64,000 bases of DNA from Dactylorhiza incarnata (Eukaryota > Streptophyta > Magnoliopsida > Asparagales > Orchidaceae). Numbering within the stretch: the stretch's first letter is position 1; every line of letters begins with the position of its first letter. This document shows positions 1 to 10,279 of the stretch, in pieces. The translations under genes were made by a program, and so were the position numbers. The notes below the pieces were generated by a model. That model did no database searches, was not told where the DNA came from, and worked only from the letters and a program-made list of their open reading frames with translations. The DNA is taken from contig JAWHQI010000257.1 in assembly GCA_033032865.1 (NCBI GenBank), positions 2,651,001 to 2,715,000 on the forward strand, given 5' to 3'.

Positions 1-84
1 TTAACAAATAAAGGAACAATGGGATAGTACTGATTACTGTGCTTCCTCTTGGATTTTTGTAGTGAAATATTTTCTACTGATGTG
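1..84. other. RADA intron sequence upstream of Copia-1
   Basis: AT-rich sequence between the window edge and the target-site duplication of Copia-1. It rejoins 5151 onward if the Copia insertion is removed. No exon homology is visible. It is probably part of the RADA intron preceding the exon at 5622, which is inference from position only. Confidence 0.4.
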
Positions 85-89
85 AAATT

Positions 90-230
90 TGTTGAACTCC
101 AAGTCCGCCATCGTATTTTTTGTATTTTCCCATAAGGGTATTTAGGTCTTTTGTACTATTTCCCCTACTCGATATATATGAGTAGAGGGGGTGATTATTG
201 AAATTATTATTAGATTTTTCCCTCTCAACT
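90..230 (+). repeat. 5' LTR of Copia-1
   Basis: The 141-bp long terminal repeat starts TGTTGAACTCC and ends TCTCAACT, directly abutting the tRNA-Met primer-binding site. It contains a palindromic TCGATATATATGAG core that may supply the TATA box. It is nearly identical to 5005-5145. Confidence 0.95.
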
Positions 231-681
231 TGGTATCAGAGGAATTTCTCTCGCCCTAGCCGACTCCGCTTTCCGTTCGCAGCCCGCGTCGCAGCCCGCG
301 TCTCCTCCGCCTTCCGCACGCCCGATCGGCTTCGTATCAGCCTTCCGCTCCCCGATCGGCGTCAGATCTTTCTCCCGTCAGCCTTCCCTGCTCCGGTCGA
401 CCCCTCCTTCGGCCGTTTGAGAGTCGACCGCACCTCCTCTCTCTTCTAATGCCGCCCTAGGCTCCTGCTGTGGATGCTAGGATCGGCGCCTCTCCTTCTG
501 GACTCTAGGGCTACTGCCGTGAGTCTCTTGGTCCCTCTCTTTTGCTGCCAGAGGCTTTGTCGGACGTGATATGCCCTAGTTTTTTGTCCCGCTGCCTTGC
601 CGCTGCTGCTGGATGCTCTGACAACCCCTTCTTCTCCTTATTAGGCGGTTTTTTGTTGATTGGCAGCCCCCTCTTGCTCTC

Positions 682-1641
682 ATGGGGGATTCTACGTTCT
701 CTTCGCCACAAATGAGTGAAGTTACGCCACAGATGGGTGACCCGCAGCGGACCCATGACCACTCAGGCTCGTTGAAGATTACCACCGTTCCCTTGGACGG
801 AACAAATTATTTGGAATGGTCCCGTGCTGCCCAACATGTGATCCGCAACCATCAGATGTTTGGTTACATTGACGGAACTGTGAAGGAGCCATCCAAGACT
901 GACCCTACTTGGAAACGCTGAGACTCTGAGAATTCTCTTGTTATATCATGGCTCCTCTACTCCATGTCTCCCAAGGTATATCGAAGCTACATGCTTCTGG
1001 ACTCTGCTTACGATATCTGGACGCGGGCCAAAGACACGTACGCGCAGATTGGGAGTTCCACGCAGATCTATGAGCTCACCCGTCGCATTCTGGAGCTCCG
1101 ACAGGGATCTATGACTGTGTCCACCTACTTCTCGGAGTTTGAACGGCTCTATCAGGAATTGGATTTTTTCGAGCAGTTTACTGCTTCCTGCACGACCGAC
1201 GCCGTGAAGCTGCAGGAAAAGGAGAACCGATACCGCTTACATGTATTCCTGATGGGGCTGAATATGGACTCTGATACTGTCCGGACTCATATTTTGCATC
1301 GATCACCCCTTCCGTCCCTGAGGGAAGCCTTCAACATGGTTCTTGGTGATGATGATCGACGTCGATCCCTCAGCACGACAACACCTGCAGTGGATCAGTC
1401 TGCCTTTGCTAGTGTTGGTCGGGGCGGTTCCAGCAATGCCGGCACCATTCCTATGTGTGATCACTGTGGGCGCCGGGGACATTCTCGGAAGGTGTGCTTC
1501 AAGCTTCATCCGCACCTTATCCCTCCGGGATGCGGGCGTGGACGTGGTCGTGGACGTGCCCCTGGACGTGGTGGATACCGTCAGAGCGGCACTCGATTTC
1601 AGGATGCTGCCTACTCTACAGAGGTTCAGGAGGATCATTAG
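682..1641 (+). pseudogene. Copia-1 gag (capsid/nucleocapsid), interrupted
   Basis: This is the Gag polyprotein of Copia-1, which forms the cytoplasmic virus-like particle. The start ATG at 682 follows a roughly 450-bp leader. A UBN2-type capsid region is followed by an RNA-binding CCHC zinc knuckle near 1456-1497 (CDHCGRRGHSRKVC) and an RG-rich tail. One in-frame TGA at 919-921, just after a PTWKR motif, splits the frame, and reading resumes in the same frame at once. A second in-frame TAG at 1639-1641 separates gag from protease. All breaks are substitutions, so the frame itself is preserved. It is not expected to make full-length Gag. Confidence 0.9.
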
Positions 1642-4600
1642 GGTCAGCTGTCCATCCATCTTACCACCTCTGAATGGGATGCTCTTCGTCGCCTGTTGCA
1701 CTCCCAGTCCGATTCTTCCCCGAGTGGGGCTTCTACTTCATTTGCTACTGCTACTATGCCAGCTGCTCATACTGCCGCGACTCCTCCGTCTCAGTGGATC
1801 ATTGACTCTGGTGCTACTGATCACATGACTGGTTCCCCCACAGGTTTTTCCTCTTACACTCCCTTGTCTGGTAAGGATAAGGTTGTTTCGTCCAATGACA
1901 CTCTATCCCCTATTGCTGGGAAGGGGAACATCTCCTGTTCCCCCTCTCTTTCGCTTACTTCTGTTCTGCATGTCCCTTCGTTTCCTCGCAGTCTCCTTTC
2001 TATTAGCAACCTTACTAAATCTCTTAACTGTTCGGTAACTTTTTTCCCTGATTCTTGTGTCTTTCAGGAACTGGGTACGAGGCGGTGCATTGACAGTGGT
2101 AAGAATCGTGGTGGTCTGTAATATCTGGATGCTACTCGGTCTCCCCTCGCTCTCTCCTCGTCTGCTGCTGCTACCGAGTCCGATGCTCGACGCTGGCACT
2201 TGCGTCTTGGTCATCCGTCTCCTGTTTATCTTCAGAAACGGTTTCCTGCTTTATCTCCTTTTGTTCAAACTTTAAAGTGTGATGTGTGTGTGATGTCTAA
2301 ACATGTTCGGCACTCTTTTTCGCATTTATCTTCTCCTAGTAGTACGCCCTTTGCTATTATACATTCTGATGTTTGGGGTCCGTCCCCTGTTGTTTCCTTA
2401 TCTGGTTATCGGTGGTTTGTTACTTTTATTGACTGTTTTTCCCGGACTACCTGAGTTTATCTGTTAAAGAAAAAAATGGAAGTTTTTTCTGTATTTCAGA
2501 GCTTTCATAAGATGGTACAAACTCAGTTTGATGGTACCATTGGTGTTCTTCGTAGTGACAATGGGGGGGGGGGGGGGAGTATGATGATCGTGGGGAGTTC
2601 GGTGCATACCTCTCTAGTCATGGTATTATTCATCAAACCACGTGTGTCTATACGTCCACCCAAAATGGTGTGGCCGAATGAAAAAACCGCCATCTTCTTG
2701 ATGTTGCTCGCTGTCTCCTTGCCACCATGCATTTCCAAAATCTTTTTGGGGGAATGCTATTCTGACGGCCACTCATCTTATCAACCGTCTTCCATCCCGT
2801 GTTCTTGACTATATGACTCCGTTGGCGCGTCTCTCAACTACGTCTGCCATTCCCACTTCGTCTCTACCACCCCGTGTCTTTGGGTGTGTTTGCTTTGTTC
2901 ATGTTCACACGCCACTTCGGGATAAGCTTGACCCCCGCGCTCTCCGATGTGTCTTTCTTGGCTACTCCACCACCACTAAGGGGTATCGGTGTTATCACCC
3001 GCCTACCAGACGTTTCTTTTGCACCATGGACGTCACGTTCCGCGAAGAGGAACCTTATTATGTGAGCTTGACTCCTACTTGTCGTCAGGGGGAGACTGAT
3101 GCCGATGCCCCTGTTCCTCTTCCTCTTGTTCCCCCACCAGTTCCTGTTATGTCCATACCCTCTACATCGCCATCTACTCCTCATTTACCGACATCTACAC
3201 CTTTCCCTACATATCATTACCCATCTCTCATCTCTCCGCTGCCTCATGTTTATCATCGCCGAAAACCAGATATCCTGCCCACTGCTGCTCTGCCATTGTT
3301 AATGTCGTCGTTGGACTCAGATTCTGATGCTGACTTACATGTTCCTATTGCCCTGCTAAGAGGTAAAACTGTATGTACGGAACATCCTATTTCTAATCAT
3401 GTTGTTTATGATCATCTCTCTAAGCCCCATGGGGCTTTTATATCGTCCTTGTCCGAAATCTCTATTCCTAAGACGTGGCAGGAAGCGGCTGGTATTCCTG
3501 CATGGGCACAAGCAATGAAGGAAGAAATGTCCGCTTTGGAGAAGAACCATACATGGGATGTTACTCCTCTTCCTCCTGGTAAGAAACCCATTGGTTCCAA
3601 ATGGGTCTTCTCAGTCAAGCAGAACCAGGATGGGAAAGTGGAGCGGTGTAAAGCCAGGTTGGTTGCTCGTGGTTACACCCAGACTCTGGGAGTTGATTAC
3701 CAGGAGACCTTTGCCCCGGTGGCAAAGATGAACTCTATTCGTGTGATCATTTCATGTGCTGTGATCTTAGATTGGGAACTTCATCAACTGGACATCAAGA
3801 ATGCGTTCCTGCACGGTGACCTCAAAGAAGAAGTGTACATGGCACTTCCTCCGGGATTTGTGAAGAAGGGACAAGAGGATCTCGTTTGTCGTCTATGAAG
3901 GTCTTGGGCTTAAACTGTCTCCAAGGGAGTGGTTCGGCAGATTTCACAAGGCTATGATCAAGTTTGTTTATAAACAGGGTCACTCAGATCATACTTTATT
4001 TATCTGGAGGAATGAAGGTAAAATCATCGTGCTCATTGTCTATGTCGATGATATTGTGATCACTGGAAATGACTCGGATGAAATTGCTAAGCTGAAGGCC
4101 CTCCTGTCAGCTGATATCGAAGTAAAGGACCTGGGAAGGCTCCGCTACTTCCTAGGAATTGAAGTGACCCGTTCTGACAAAGGTGTTTTTATCTCTCAAC
4201 GTAAATATGTGTTAGATCTGCTTGAGGAGACCGGTATGCTTGGTTGTGCTCCTGCTAACACACCTATGGAGGAGAACCATGGGATTGATGAAGATAGCAA
4301 TGGTGATCGTGTGGATGCGGACAGTTATCAGAGATTGGTGGGAAAACTTCTATACCTTTCACATACGCGTCCTGACATCACGTATGCGGTTGGGATCTTG
4401 AGTAGGTATATGCACGCCCCAAGAGTAAGACACCGGGATGCTGCCTTTTGTGTTCTCCGGTATTTGAAGAAAGCTCCCGGACGGGGGCTAATGTTCTCCA
4501 AGAATGATCATTTGAAGATTGATGTCTTCACCGATGCTGACTGGGCCGGTAGTCGTGATGACCGGAAATCCACCACAGGTTACTGCTCATTTGTCGGAGG

Positions 4601-4997
4601 AAACTTGGTCACGTGGCGCAGCAAAAAATAAAATGTTGTGGCAAGATCCAGCGCAGAAGCAGAGTATCGGGCAATGCCCCAAGGTCTCTGTGAAGGTCTG
4701 TGGTTGCGTACCTTATTACAAGATCTTGGGCTTCAGAAGGATACACCCATCTCCCTGTACTGTGATAACAAAGCGGCGATCAGCATAGCTCATAATCCAG
4801 TTCAGCATGACCGGACCAAGCATGTTGAGGTGGATCGCCACTTTATCAAAGATCATCTTGAACAAGGAAACTTAGTTACTACCTTTGTCCACTCCAGAGA
4901 TCAGTTGGCCGATGTCTTCACCAAGAGTTTAGGATCTGATCCCTTCACTGATGATATCCATAAGCTTGGGATGACAAATATCTACTATCCGACTTGA
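1642..4997 (+). pseudogene. Copia-1 pol (PR-INT-RT-RNase H), with stops and frameshifts
   Basis: Domains run in Copia order. The aspartic protease has WIIDSGATDHM near 1795. The GAG-pre-integrase zinc region is near 2185-2320. The integrase core shows HSDVWG and RSDNGG. Reverse transcriptase has KNAFLHG and the catalytic YVDD near 4041. RNase H has DADWAGS, SSAEAEYRAM and DNKAA, with a C-terminus ending at 4997. Breaks are in-frame stops at 2119-2121, 2452-2454 (TGA where Copia integrases have Trp) and 4629-4631, a frameshift at the 15-G run 2563-2577, and another shift near 3895-3950 just after the CRL motif of RT. The integrase glutamate motif reads VAE followed by a stop instead of VAERKNRH. 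This copy is non-autonomous. Confidence 0.92.
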
Positions 4998-5004
4998 GGG
5001 GGAG

Positions 5005-5145
5005 TGTTGAACTCCAAGTCCGCCATCGTATTTTTTGTATTTTCCCATAAGGGTTTTTAGGTCTTTTGTACTATTTCCCCTACTCGATATATATGAGTAG
5101 AGGGGGTGGTTATTGAAATTATTATTAGATTTTTCCCTCTCAACT
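5005..5145 (+). repeat. 3' LTR of Copia-1
   Basis: The 141-bp repeat directly follows the GAGGGGGAG polypurine tract at about 4996-5004 and is followed by the AAATT target duplication. It has two substitutions relative to the 5' LTR. Confidence 0.95.
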
Positions 5146-5150
5146 AAATT

Positions 5151-5621
5151 CCCTGCTCCTCCAACATTAGACTTAAGAACGAATTTTTTTATTCTGTGTT
5201 ATTCTTCTTGACACCTATATTTATGATCTCCGTTTGATACCTTTTTAGCCCTCAATTATTAAAAATTTATCTTGATAATAAATTGGAGTTACCAAGTTAT
5301 TAGAAATTGGTTCTGATTATGCTGCATAGATTGGTTTTCAAAAGTTTTTCAAGTTTCGGTGGTGCAAATCTTTATTTCAAGTTCTGTTTAGGTTATAGTT
5401 AAAAAAAATCTTAATTTTTCAAGCATAAGAATTCATTAACTGTATTCCTAAGCAGTTGATTTATTGTAAATTTGAAATCGGTTTTGATAGCCCCGATGCC
5501 TTATTGTGAATACTGCTGTGGCATTTGAAGAAGGAATCTTCTTGACAACTTCAGGCTTCTTGTGCCTTGTTCTGTTTTTTTAATGTTGCATTAAGTTGTC
5601 TTTTTCTCTCCTACTTCGCAG
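5151..5621 (+). other. RADA intron, single-copy-looking sequence
   Basis: T-rich plant intron sequence ending in a strong polypyrimidine tract (TTTTTCTCTCCTACTTCGCAG) and the AG acceptor at 5620-5621. No transposon signature is seen. Confidence 0.6.
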
Positions 5622-5729
5622 GACATATTAGATAAAGTACAAAATCTCTGCCCTGCAGCATTCATTGTGGATTCGATACACACAATTTATCGAAGAGACG
5701 TTGTTGGAAGTGCTGGCAACATAGCGCAG
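5622..5729 (+). CDS. RADA: RADA (RadA/Sms-like) internal exon, Walker-B region
   Basis: This exon has 36 codons in phase 0 at both ends. It encodes a peptide beginning DILDKVQNLCPAAFIVDSIH, which matches the RadA segment carrying the Walker-B strand (hydrophobics followed by DSI). It ends VVGSAGNIAQ, the part of RadA that precedes the (V/I)KEC helix. RadA family proteins are RecA-like ATPases that promote branch migration during homologous recombination; plant RADA acts in mitochondria and chloroplasts. The acceptor is a normal CAG. The donor is GC (CAG followed by GCTCGT): only this junction keeps the frame and the conserved Q-(V/I)KEC join. Using the nearby GT four bases downstream would shift the frame. 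Walker A and the N-terminal zinc finger must be encoded upstream of the window. Confidence 0.9.
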
Positions 5730-6685
5730 GCTCGTATATACATATGTTTTCCTAATATACTCAGATTTCAAGAACGTATTATTCCCAAGTGTTTTGAGGC
5801 ATTGCTTCCATTAGTTAGAGAATCGACAATATATATTATTTTGTACATGTTTACTGTTTATATCCTTAAGTTTCTGGATTTCCTCAATGAATGAGCTGAT
5901 GGGACAAAACATAATTTCTACTTATTTGTACCATTTCTTTGTCCTTTGTTTTGTTTAGTTTATTTAAAATTTCATCTGTCTACTTGATTTTGGTATCATA
6001 TCATCTGTAAACCAGGTAGATAGTGTTTGTTCAATGGAATTATGTTCTTTTTTAAGACGGCTTCAGGGCTCTAGTACTTTGTGTTAATGCTTCTGTAGGC
6101 AAAATTTATGCAAATCATATCTACGTTCTGGAAACCAATTTGTTCTGACTTTCAGTTTCTTATTTGCTAACCACAATTAGTCAAACTGCATAATAAAAGA
6201 GCTGCATAATAAAAGAGCTCTCAATTAGACTATTTTAAAGATAATTATATTTGATATTAATTTGAATATAATAATGAACCATATTTTCATATTTAATTTG
6301 AGTTTTCTTTGATATTTAGGAGCTTATGTAGACATTCGTTATTGATTATTGATCATTGAGGTTTTTAAGAGTTCAAAGAGGATATGCTGCCATTGTTTTG
6401 GCGTTTTTTTTTTGCTAAGGAGTCAACATCCTGATTGTTGAGGATTCTACATAATTAGCTAGCATTCACTCTTTTGGTATCATTTTTTTCCTGGCATTTC
6501 TTACTTATTTTCCAGGGGTCTGCTGTGCACTTATCTTCAATTTTAGTGTTATTTAGATGTCAAAATATGATTATAAACCTATCCTTTCACCTATTTAGGT
6601 ATTATGCAATTAAAACAAATTTATGAAGTGTTCATGCACTTTTATTTTCATGGTATTTATTTATATCCCTTTCAATGTGCTGCAG
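5730..6685 (+). other. RADA intron (956 bp) with GC donor
   Basis: This ordinary AT-rich intron starts GC and ends in TGCTGCAG. No coding or repeat signal is recognised. A duplicated AATAAAAGAGCT motif occurs near 6190-6220. Confidence 0.75.
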
Positions 6686-6748
6686 ATCAAAGAATGCACC
6701 TTGATGTTACTGCATTTTGCAAAGCAAACAAGCATTCCTGTGCTCCTA
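6686..6748 (+). CDS. RADA: RADA internal exon (IKEC...IPVLL)
   Basis: This exon has 21 codons in phase 0, reading from IKECTLMLLHFAKQ to IPVLL. It matches the RadA helix and buried strand that lead to the (V/I)GHVTK loop. The acceptor is TGCAG and the donor GTATGT. It joins seamlessly to the exons on both sides. There are no stops and the length is as expected for the family. As part of the ATPase core it acts in organellar recombination, as inferred from homologues. Confidence 0.92.
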
Positions 6749-7071
6749 GTATGTTGATCTATTATATCAAGTACTCTTAATATTGGAATATCATGAACTT
6801 GCTATGTTTCTAGTTTTCTAGGGAAACATGCTGTTGCTGCAATTAAGGCCAATATGATGATATGCCAATCTTAATTATGATGTATTAATTCTAATATTTT
6901 TTATATAGGCTTCTCGTGTTGCTTTTACCTTGTGTACATGCTCATGTACATTTGTTTGCATGAATTAAAATTAATTGGTAGAATATATGTTCTTATTGTG
7001 CCATATTGCACAACGGTTCATGAGGTTTATAAGCAGTGTGCATATTTATGTGTATGATTTAATCTTTCCAG
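6749..7071 (+). other. RADA intron (323 bp)
   Basis: A short AT-rich intron, GTATGT...TTTCCAG. Nothing else is seen in it. Confidence 0.85.
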
Positions 7072-7152
7072 ATTGGACACGTAACAAAAACTGGAGATAT
7101 AGCTGGTCCTCACATGCTGGAACATATGGTAGATGTTGTTTTATATATGGAG
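7072..7152 (+). CDS. RADA: RADA internal exon ([13 protein letters not shown]...)
   Basis: This exon has 27 codons in phase 0. The peptide starts [13 protein letters not shown] and ends VVLYMEG once joined to the next exon. GHVTK.G.(I/L)AGP..LEH is a hallmark of RadA proteins (sensor and DNA-interaction loop region of the RecA-like core). The acceptor is TTCCAG and the donor GTAACA. The H-M pair after AGP replaces the usual basic residue plus hydrophobic, a mild variation. The following intron is enormous (23264 bp). Confidence 0.93.
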
Positions 7153-7283
7153 GTAACATTCATCCTGCTAAATAAATATGTCACTAAATATTTTCATGCC
7201 TTAAGTTGTGAATTGATTTCAAATGATTATTCCGAGTTCAACTATATACAGAATATTTTTAAGTATACTAATTTTCTAATGAA

Positions 7284-7462
7284 GGGGAGCCTTGGCGCAC
7301 TGGTTGAGGTGTTGCCGTGTGACCGTGAGGTCACCGGTTTGAGTCCTGGAAGCAACCTCTTGCAAAAATGCAAGGTAAGGTTTGCCTACATTTCACCCTT
7401 GTAGTGGGACCCTTCCCCGGACCCTCGCTGCACGGGGATACTTTGTGCAAAGGTTGTGATGG
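7284..7462 (+). mobile_element. Au-type SINE (tRNA-derived)
   Basis: The sequence starts GGGGAGCCTTGGCGCACTGG and contains a pol III A box (TGGCGCACTGG, about 7293-7303) and a B box (GGTTTGAGTCC, 7336-7346). The tRNA-unrelated body has CCTCTTGCAAAAATGCA, CCCTTCCCCGGACCC and a CTTTGTGCA tail. This matches the widespread angiosperm Au SINE layout. The repeated ATACTAATT at 7265-7273 and 7463-7471 suggests a target-site duplication, although the left copy sits about 10 bp from the recognisable head. It lies in the same direction as RADA, 131 bp downstream of the exon. Confidence 0.85.
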
Positions 7463-7625
7463 ATACTAATTAGCTAGGTTTTGTAATAGTTTTGAGCAAT
7501 TCATTTTTCAAAATTTTAACTCCATTGTTTCTTTCATTTCTCAAACTTACAATGAATTGTTAATTTTCAGTTCACATTTTGATCATATTTAGGTTAGTGT
7601 AGCAGGAGAAAGCACTAGATAGGTC

Positions 7626-8070
7626 TCTTTTACCTTTTCATGATAGGATTAGTGCAGATGCAAGAGAGCTTAGCGAGCAGATCCTAATGGTCCAGAGGGA
7701 AGTATTTGAAAGATTCCGTATCTCAAACGCACAGTACAAGGAAGTTGCTGACGAGCATAGGAGAGAGCAACATTTTCACGATGGAGATATGGCGATGTCA
7801 TACTTTCGGTGAGGGATTCCCAGTTGGTGCTTATGGCAAGTTGAGCTGGAGAAAGTTTGGCCCATTTCGAATACTTCATAGATTGAACTAACACTTATTT
7901 GTTAGATATCCCACCTACAATGGACACTTCCTCCATGTTCAACATTACTGACCTGACCGCATATACAAGAAACACGACATATGATGTAGATTTAGAGACA
8001 CTATCATTTACACCTGTGGAGCAGCTAGAGACTGACGAGATTGAAGACCTCGTGGATATTCACACCACTC
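7626..8070 (+). pseudogene. Ty3/gypsy pol 3' remnant (integrase C-terminal region)
   Basis: The decayed frame reads ISADARELSEQILMVQREVF, then a YKEVADEHRR segment and a shifted PVGAYGKL..RKFGPFRIL block. It ends in LDIPPTMDTSSMFNITDLTA. This is the canonical Gypsy tail: linker, GPY/F module and the N(I/V)(T/A)DL motif. At least one frameshift near 7810 and a stop near 7890 break it. RT and RNase H are absent, so this is a 5'-truncated remnant. Orientation is +. Confidence 0.8.
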
Positions 8071-8304
8071 AGACTCGACATGGGGTACATCGACGGATCT
8101 TATTACGATTGTGAGGGCGACCGTGGACAGATTGTTCGTGGATCGAGGGCAAGGAGTTATCGAGACGTCAGCTAGAGACTGGCGAGATCGATTATGTCGT
8201 GAATATTTGTACCACTCAGCCTCGACATGGGTAATTCGGCGGATCTTAGTACGCGAGGACCATGAACAGATTGCTCGTGGATCGAGGCCAAGGAGTTTTT
8301 GAGA
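8022..8304 (+). repeat. Imperfect tandem duplication (~140-150-bp unit) behind the Gypsy pol tail
   Basis: Two diverged copies begin CAGCTAGAGACTG at about 8022 and 8172. Both contain CACCACTCAG.CTCGACATGGG, CGGATCTTA.TACG, ACAGATTG(T/C)TCGTGGATCGAGG and CAAGGAGTT.T. The repeat sits between the integrase tail and the LTR-like sequence, a common place for extra repeats in Gypsy elements. Confidence 0.75.
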
Positions 8305-8488
8305 CGACACCCTGACTTATTCCAACATATTACTAAGGCTTTCTCGTCAGGGGATGAGATTCTCCCACCGAGGGGAATTGATGCAGACAGACGCTCAAAA
8401 CACCAAGGTTTACTTTACGTTTGTATTTTATTTTTTTCTTTTATGTCGCGCTCTTGTTTCACGTTTTTATTTTCCTACATTTTTTTAA

Positions 8489-9150
8489 ATGTGTTGGAGA
8501 AGTTGTAGTAGTGTGTTCCTTATGATGTTATTAATTAGGTCGCATGTTTTGTTACTTTAAGTTAGTCAGAGGCGTAATCCTTTGATTTGGTCGGATCAAA
8601 CCTTTTTCTTCTCCTACTTCTATGTCGAGCCTCAACCTCAATTTTGAGCCTAAACCAATTTTATGGCGAGAAGTTATAAGTGCTATATATAAACACCAAA
8701 AAAGGGGGCCTGTTTAAAAAAAAGGATCGGAATAACCTTATTCTAACGAATCAAAGAAGCAGTCACCTCTCCACTGTGGTTCCTCTCCCTTCCTCGTTTC
8801 TCCCTACTTCGACTCAGATTTTCTTCCTCCTTCGTCCTTCCATAGATTTTGACGCGACCATACTTGTACCTCGCCACCGCACCGTCCTCCTTGCAATCCA
8901 CCGCCGCCGTCTTTACACCGTTTACATAAGTAGTCTCTCGTCTTCCACCGACCATCCTACCTTACCTTTTCATACCTGGTGATATATTTCCTATTATTTT
9001 GGTTCGCCTTTGTCTAGTTAGAGTATGCAACATAATTTCTCAGGGAAATATTTTATTTTTTCCTATAAATTTGGTTTATTCTCGCTCAACTAGTTTTATA
9101 TTTTGGTGAATATTGATTGTCGCAGGATTGCCGATCATCGAATGCTTTAC
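8489..9150 (+). repeat. LTR-like sequence, probable 3' LTR of the Gypsy remnant
   Basis: This non-coding stretch follows the Gypsy pol tail. It starts near TGTTGGAGAAGTTGTAG, carries a TATA-like CTATATATAAACACC near 8683 and a pyrimidine-rich leader-like segment (8760-8960), and ends against the LINE tail near 9150. No second copy is in the window, so boundaries are estimates from position and composition. Confidence 0.4.
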
Positions 9151-9399
9151 GGCACTAACAACAACAACACTCAAGCCTTTATCCCACTATAGTGGGGTCA
9201 ACTATATGGATCCTTTGTCGCCATTGTGCCCTATCTTTAGTCATAATCTCACTAATACTTAAGTACATCATGTCTTTCCTTATAGTTTCATTCCAAGTCT
9301 TTATTGGTCTACACCTCCCCTGTTTAGCATGCCTAGTGACTAAACTCTCACAACGCCTAACATGTACCTCTAATAGTCTCCTTTGTACGTGTCCAAACC

Positions 9400-10279
9400 A
9401 TCTTAGTCAAGCTTCTCGTATCTTCTCTGCAATTGGTGTCACTCCTGTCTTATCCCTGATACATTCATTCCTAATTTTATCCAGTCTCATGTGTCTACAC
9501 ATCCACCTAAGCATTCTCATCACTGCAACTCCCATTTTTTGCTCATGTACACAATTCAATGCCCAACACTCAAAACCATAGAGCATCGCTGGTCTAATTG
9601 CAGCACGGTAAAACTTGTGTTTAAGTTTTAATGGTACTTTACGATCACATAAGATCCCTGACGCGCCTCTCCACTTCAATCAACCTGCTTGGATTCTATG
9701 TATCACATCTTTTTCAACACCTCCATCTTTTTGAACTATCGATCCAAGATATTTAAAGCACTCACTGCTGGAAATATCTTGATCACCCAACTTAATAACG
9801 AAGCCATCCGTCCTTTTTGCACTGCTAAATTTAAGCTATATATACTTCGTCTTTGCCCTGCTCAACCTAAAACCCTTCTTTTCTAAAGTGTCTTGCCAAG
9901 ATTCAAGTTTCCCGTTTACACCCTCGCACGTCTCATTGACCAAAACGATATCATCCGCAAATAATAAACACCAAGATATTGCTTGTTGGATATGTTCGGT
10001 GAGCTCATCTAAGATAAGGGTAAATAGATAAGGGCTTAAAGTTGAACCTTGATGTAAGTCAACAGTGATAGGGAATTCTTGTGTTAATCCTCCAGATGTC
10101 CTTACCCTCGTCGCTGAATTTGTATACATATCTTTGATTATGTCAATGTATGATACATTTAAACCTTTCTTTTCTAAGACTCTCTTGGAACCCTATCATA
10201 AGCCTTCTCAAGATTGATAAACAACATATGCAAATCTTGTTTTCTTTCTCGATAGTTGTCAATGAGTCTCCTCAAGAGA
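9400..10279 (-). pseudogene. LINE reverse transcriptase fragments
   Basis: The minus-strand frame at 9836-10129 contains the RT palm motifs L.QGS.LSPYLF.L..DEL and the catalytic FADD (in LLFADDIVL), followed by [21 protein letters not shown] second frame at 9407-9679 has the thumb and C-terminal motif LKHKFYRAAIRPAMLYG.ECWAL and RMLRWM. These are diagnostic of plant RTE/LINE RT. Stops and frameshifts separate the pieces, and the upstream RT sequence is displaced to beyond 12838 by the inserted LTR. Confidence 0.85.

Larger units (their letters stand above)
90..5145 (+). mobile_element. Copia-1: complete Ty1/copia LTR retrotransposon, coding region decayed
   Basis: A 5.06-kb element bounded by two 141-bp LTRs (90-230 and 5005-5145) and flanked by the 5-bp target-site duplication AAATT at 85-89 and 5146-5150. 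A primer-binding site (TGGTATCAGAGG) follows the 5' LTR at 231, and a polypurine tract (GAGGGGGAG) precedes the 3' LTR. The LTRs differ at two positions, near the GGGTATTT/GGGTTTTT and GGTGATT/GGTGGTT sites, about 1.4%. That implies a fairly recent insertion, although the open reading frames already carry several stops and frameshifts. LTR termini are TG...CT rather than TG...CA. Gene order gag-PR-INT-RT-RH is that of the Copia superfamily. The short LTRs and 5-kb length resemble Ale-type elements, but the lineage is not settled here. Confidence 0.96.

Noticed and set aside
7284..7360. Possible tRNA gene
   Set aside because: A and B boxes belong to the tRNA-related head of an Au SINE. No complete cloverleaf or acceptor pairing was found.
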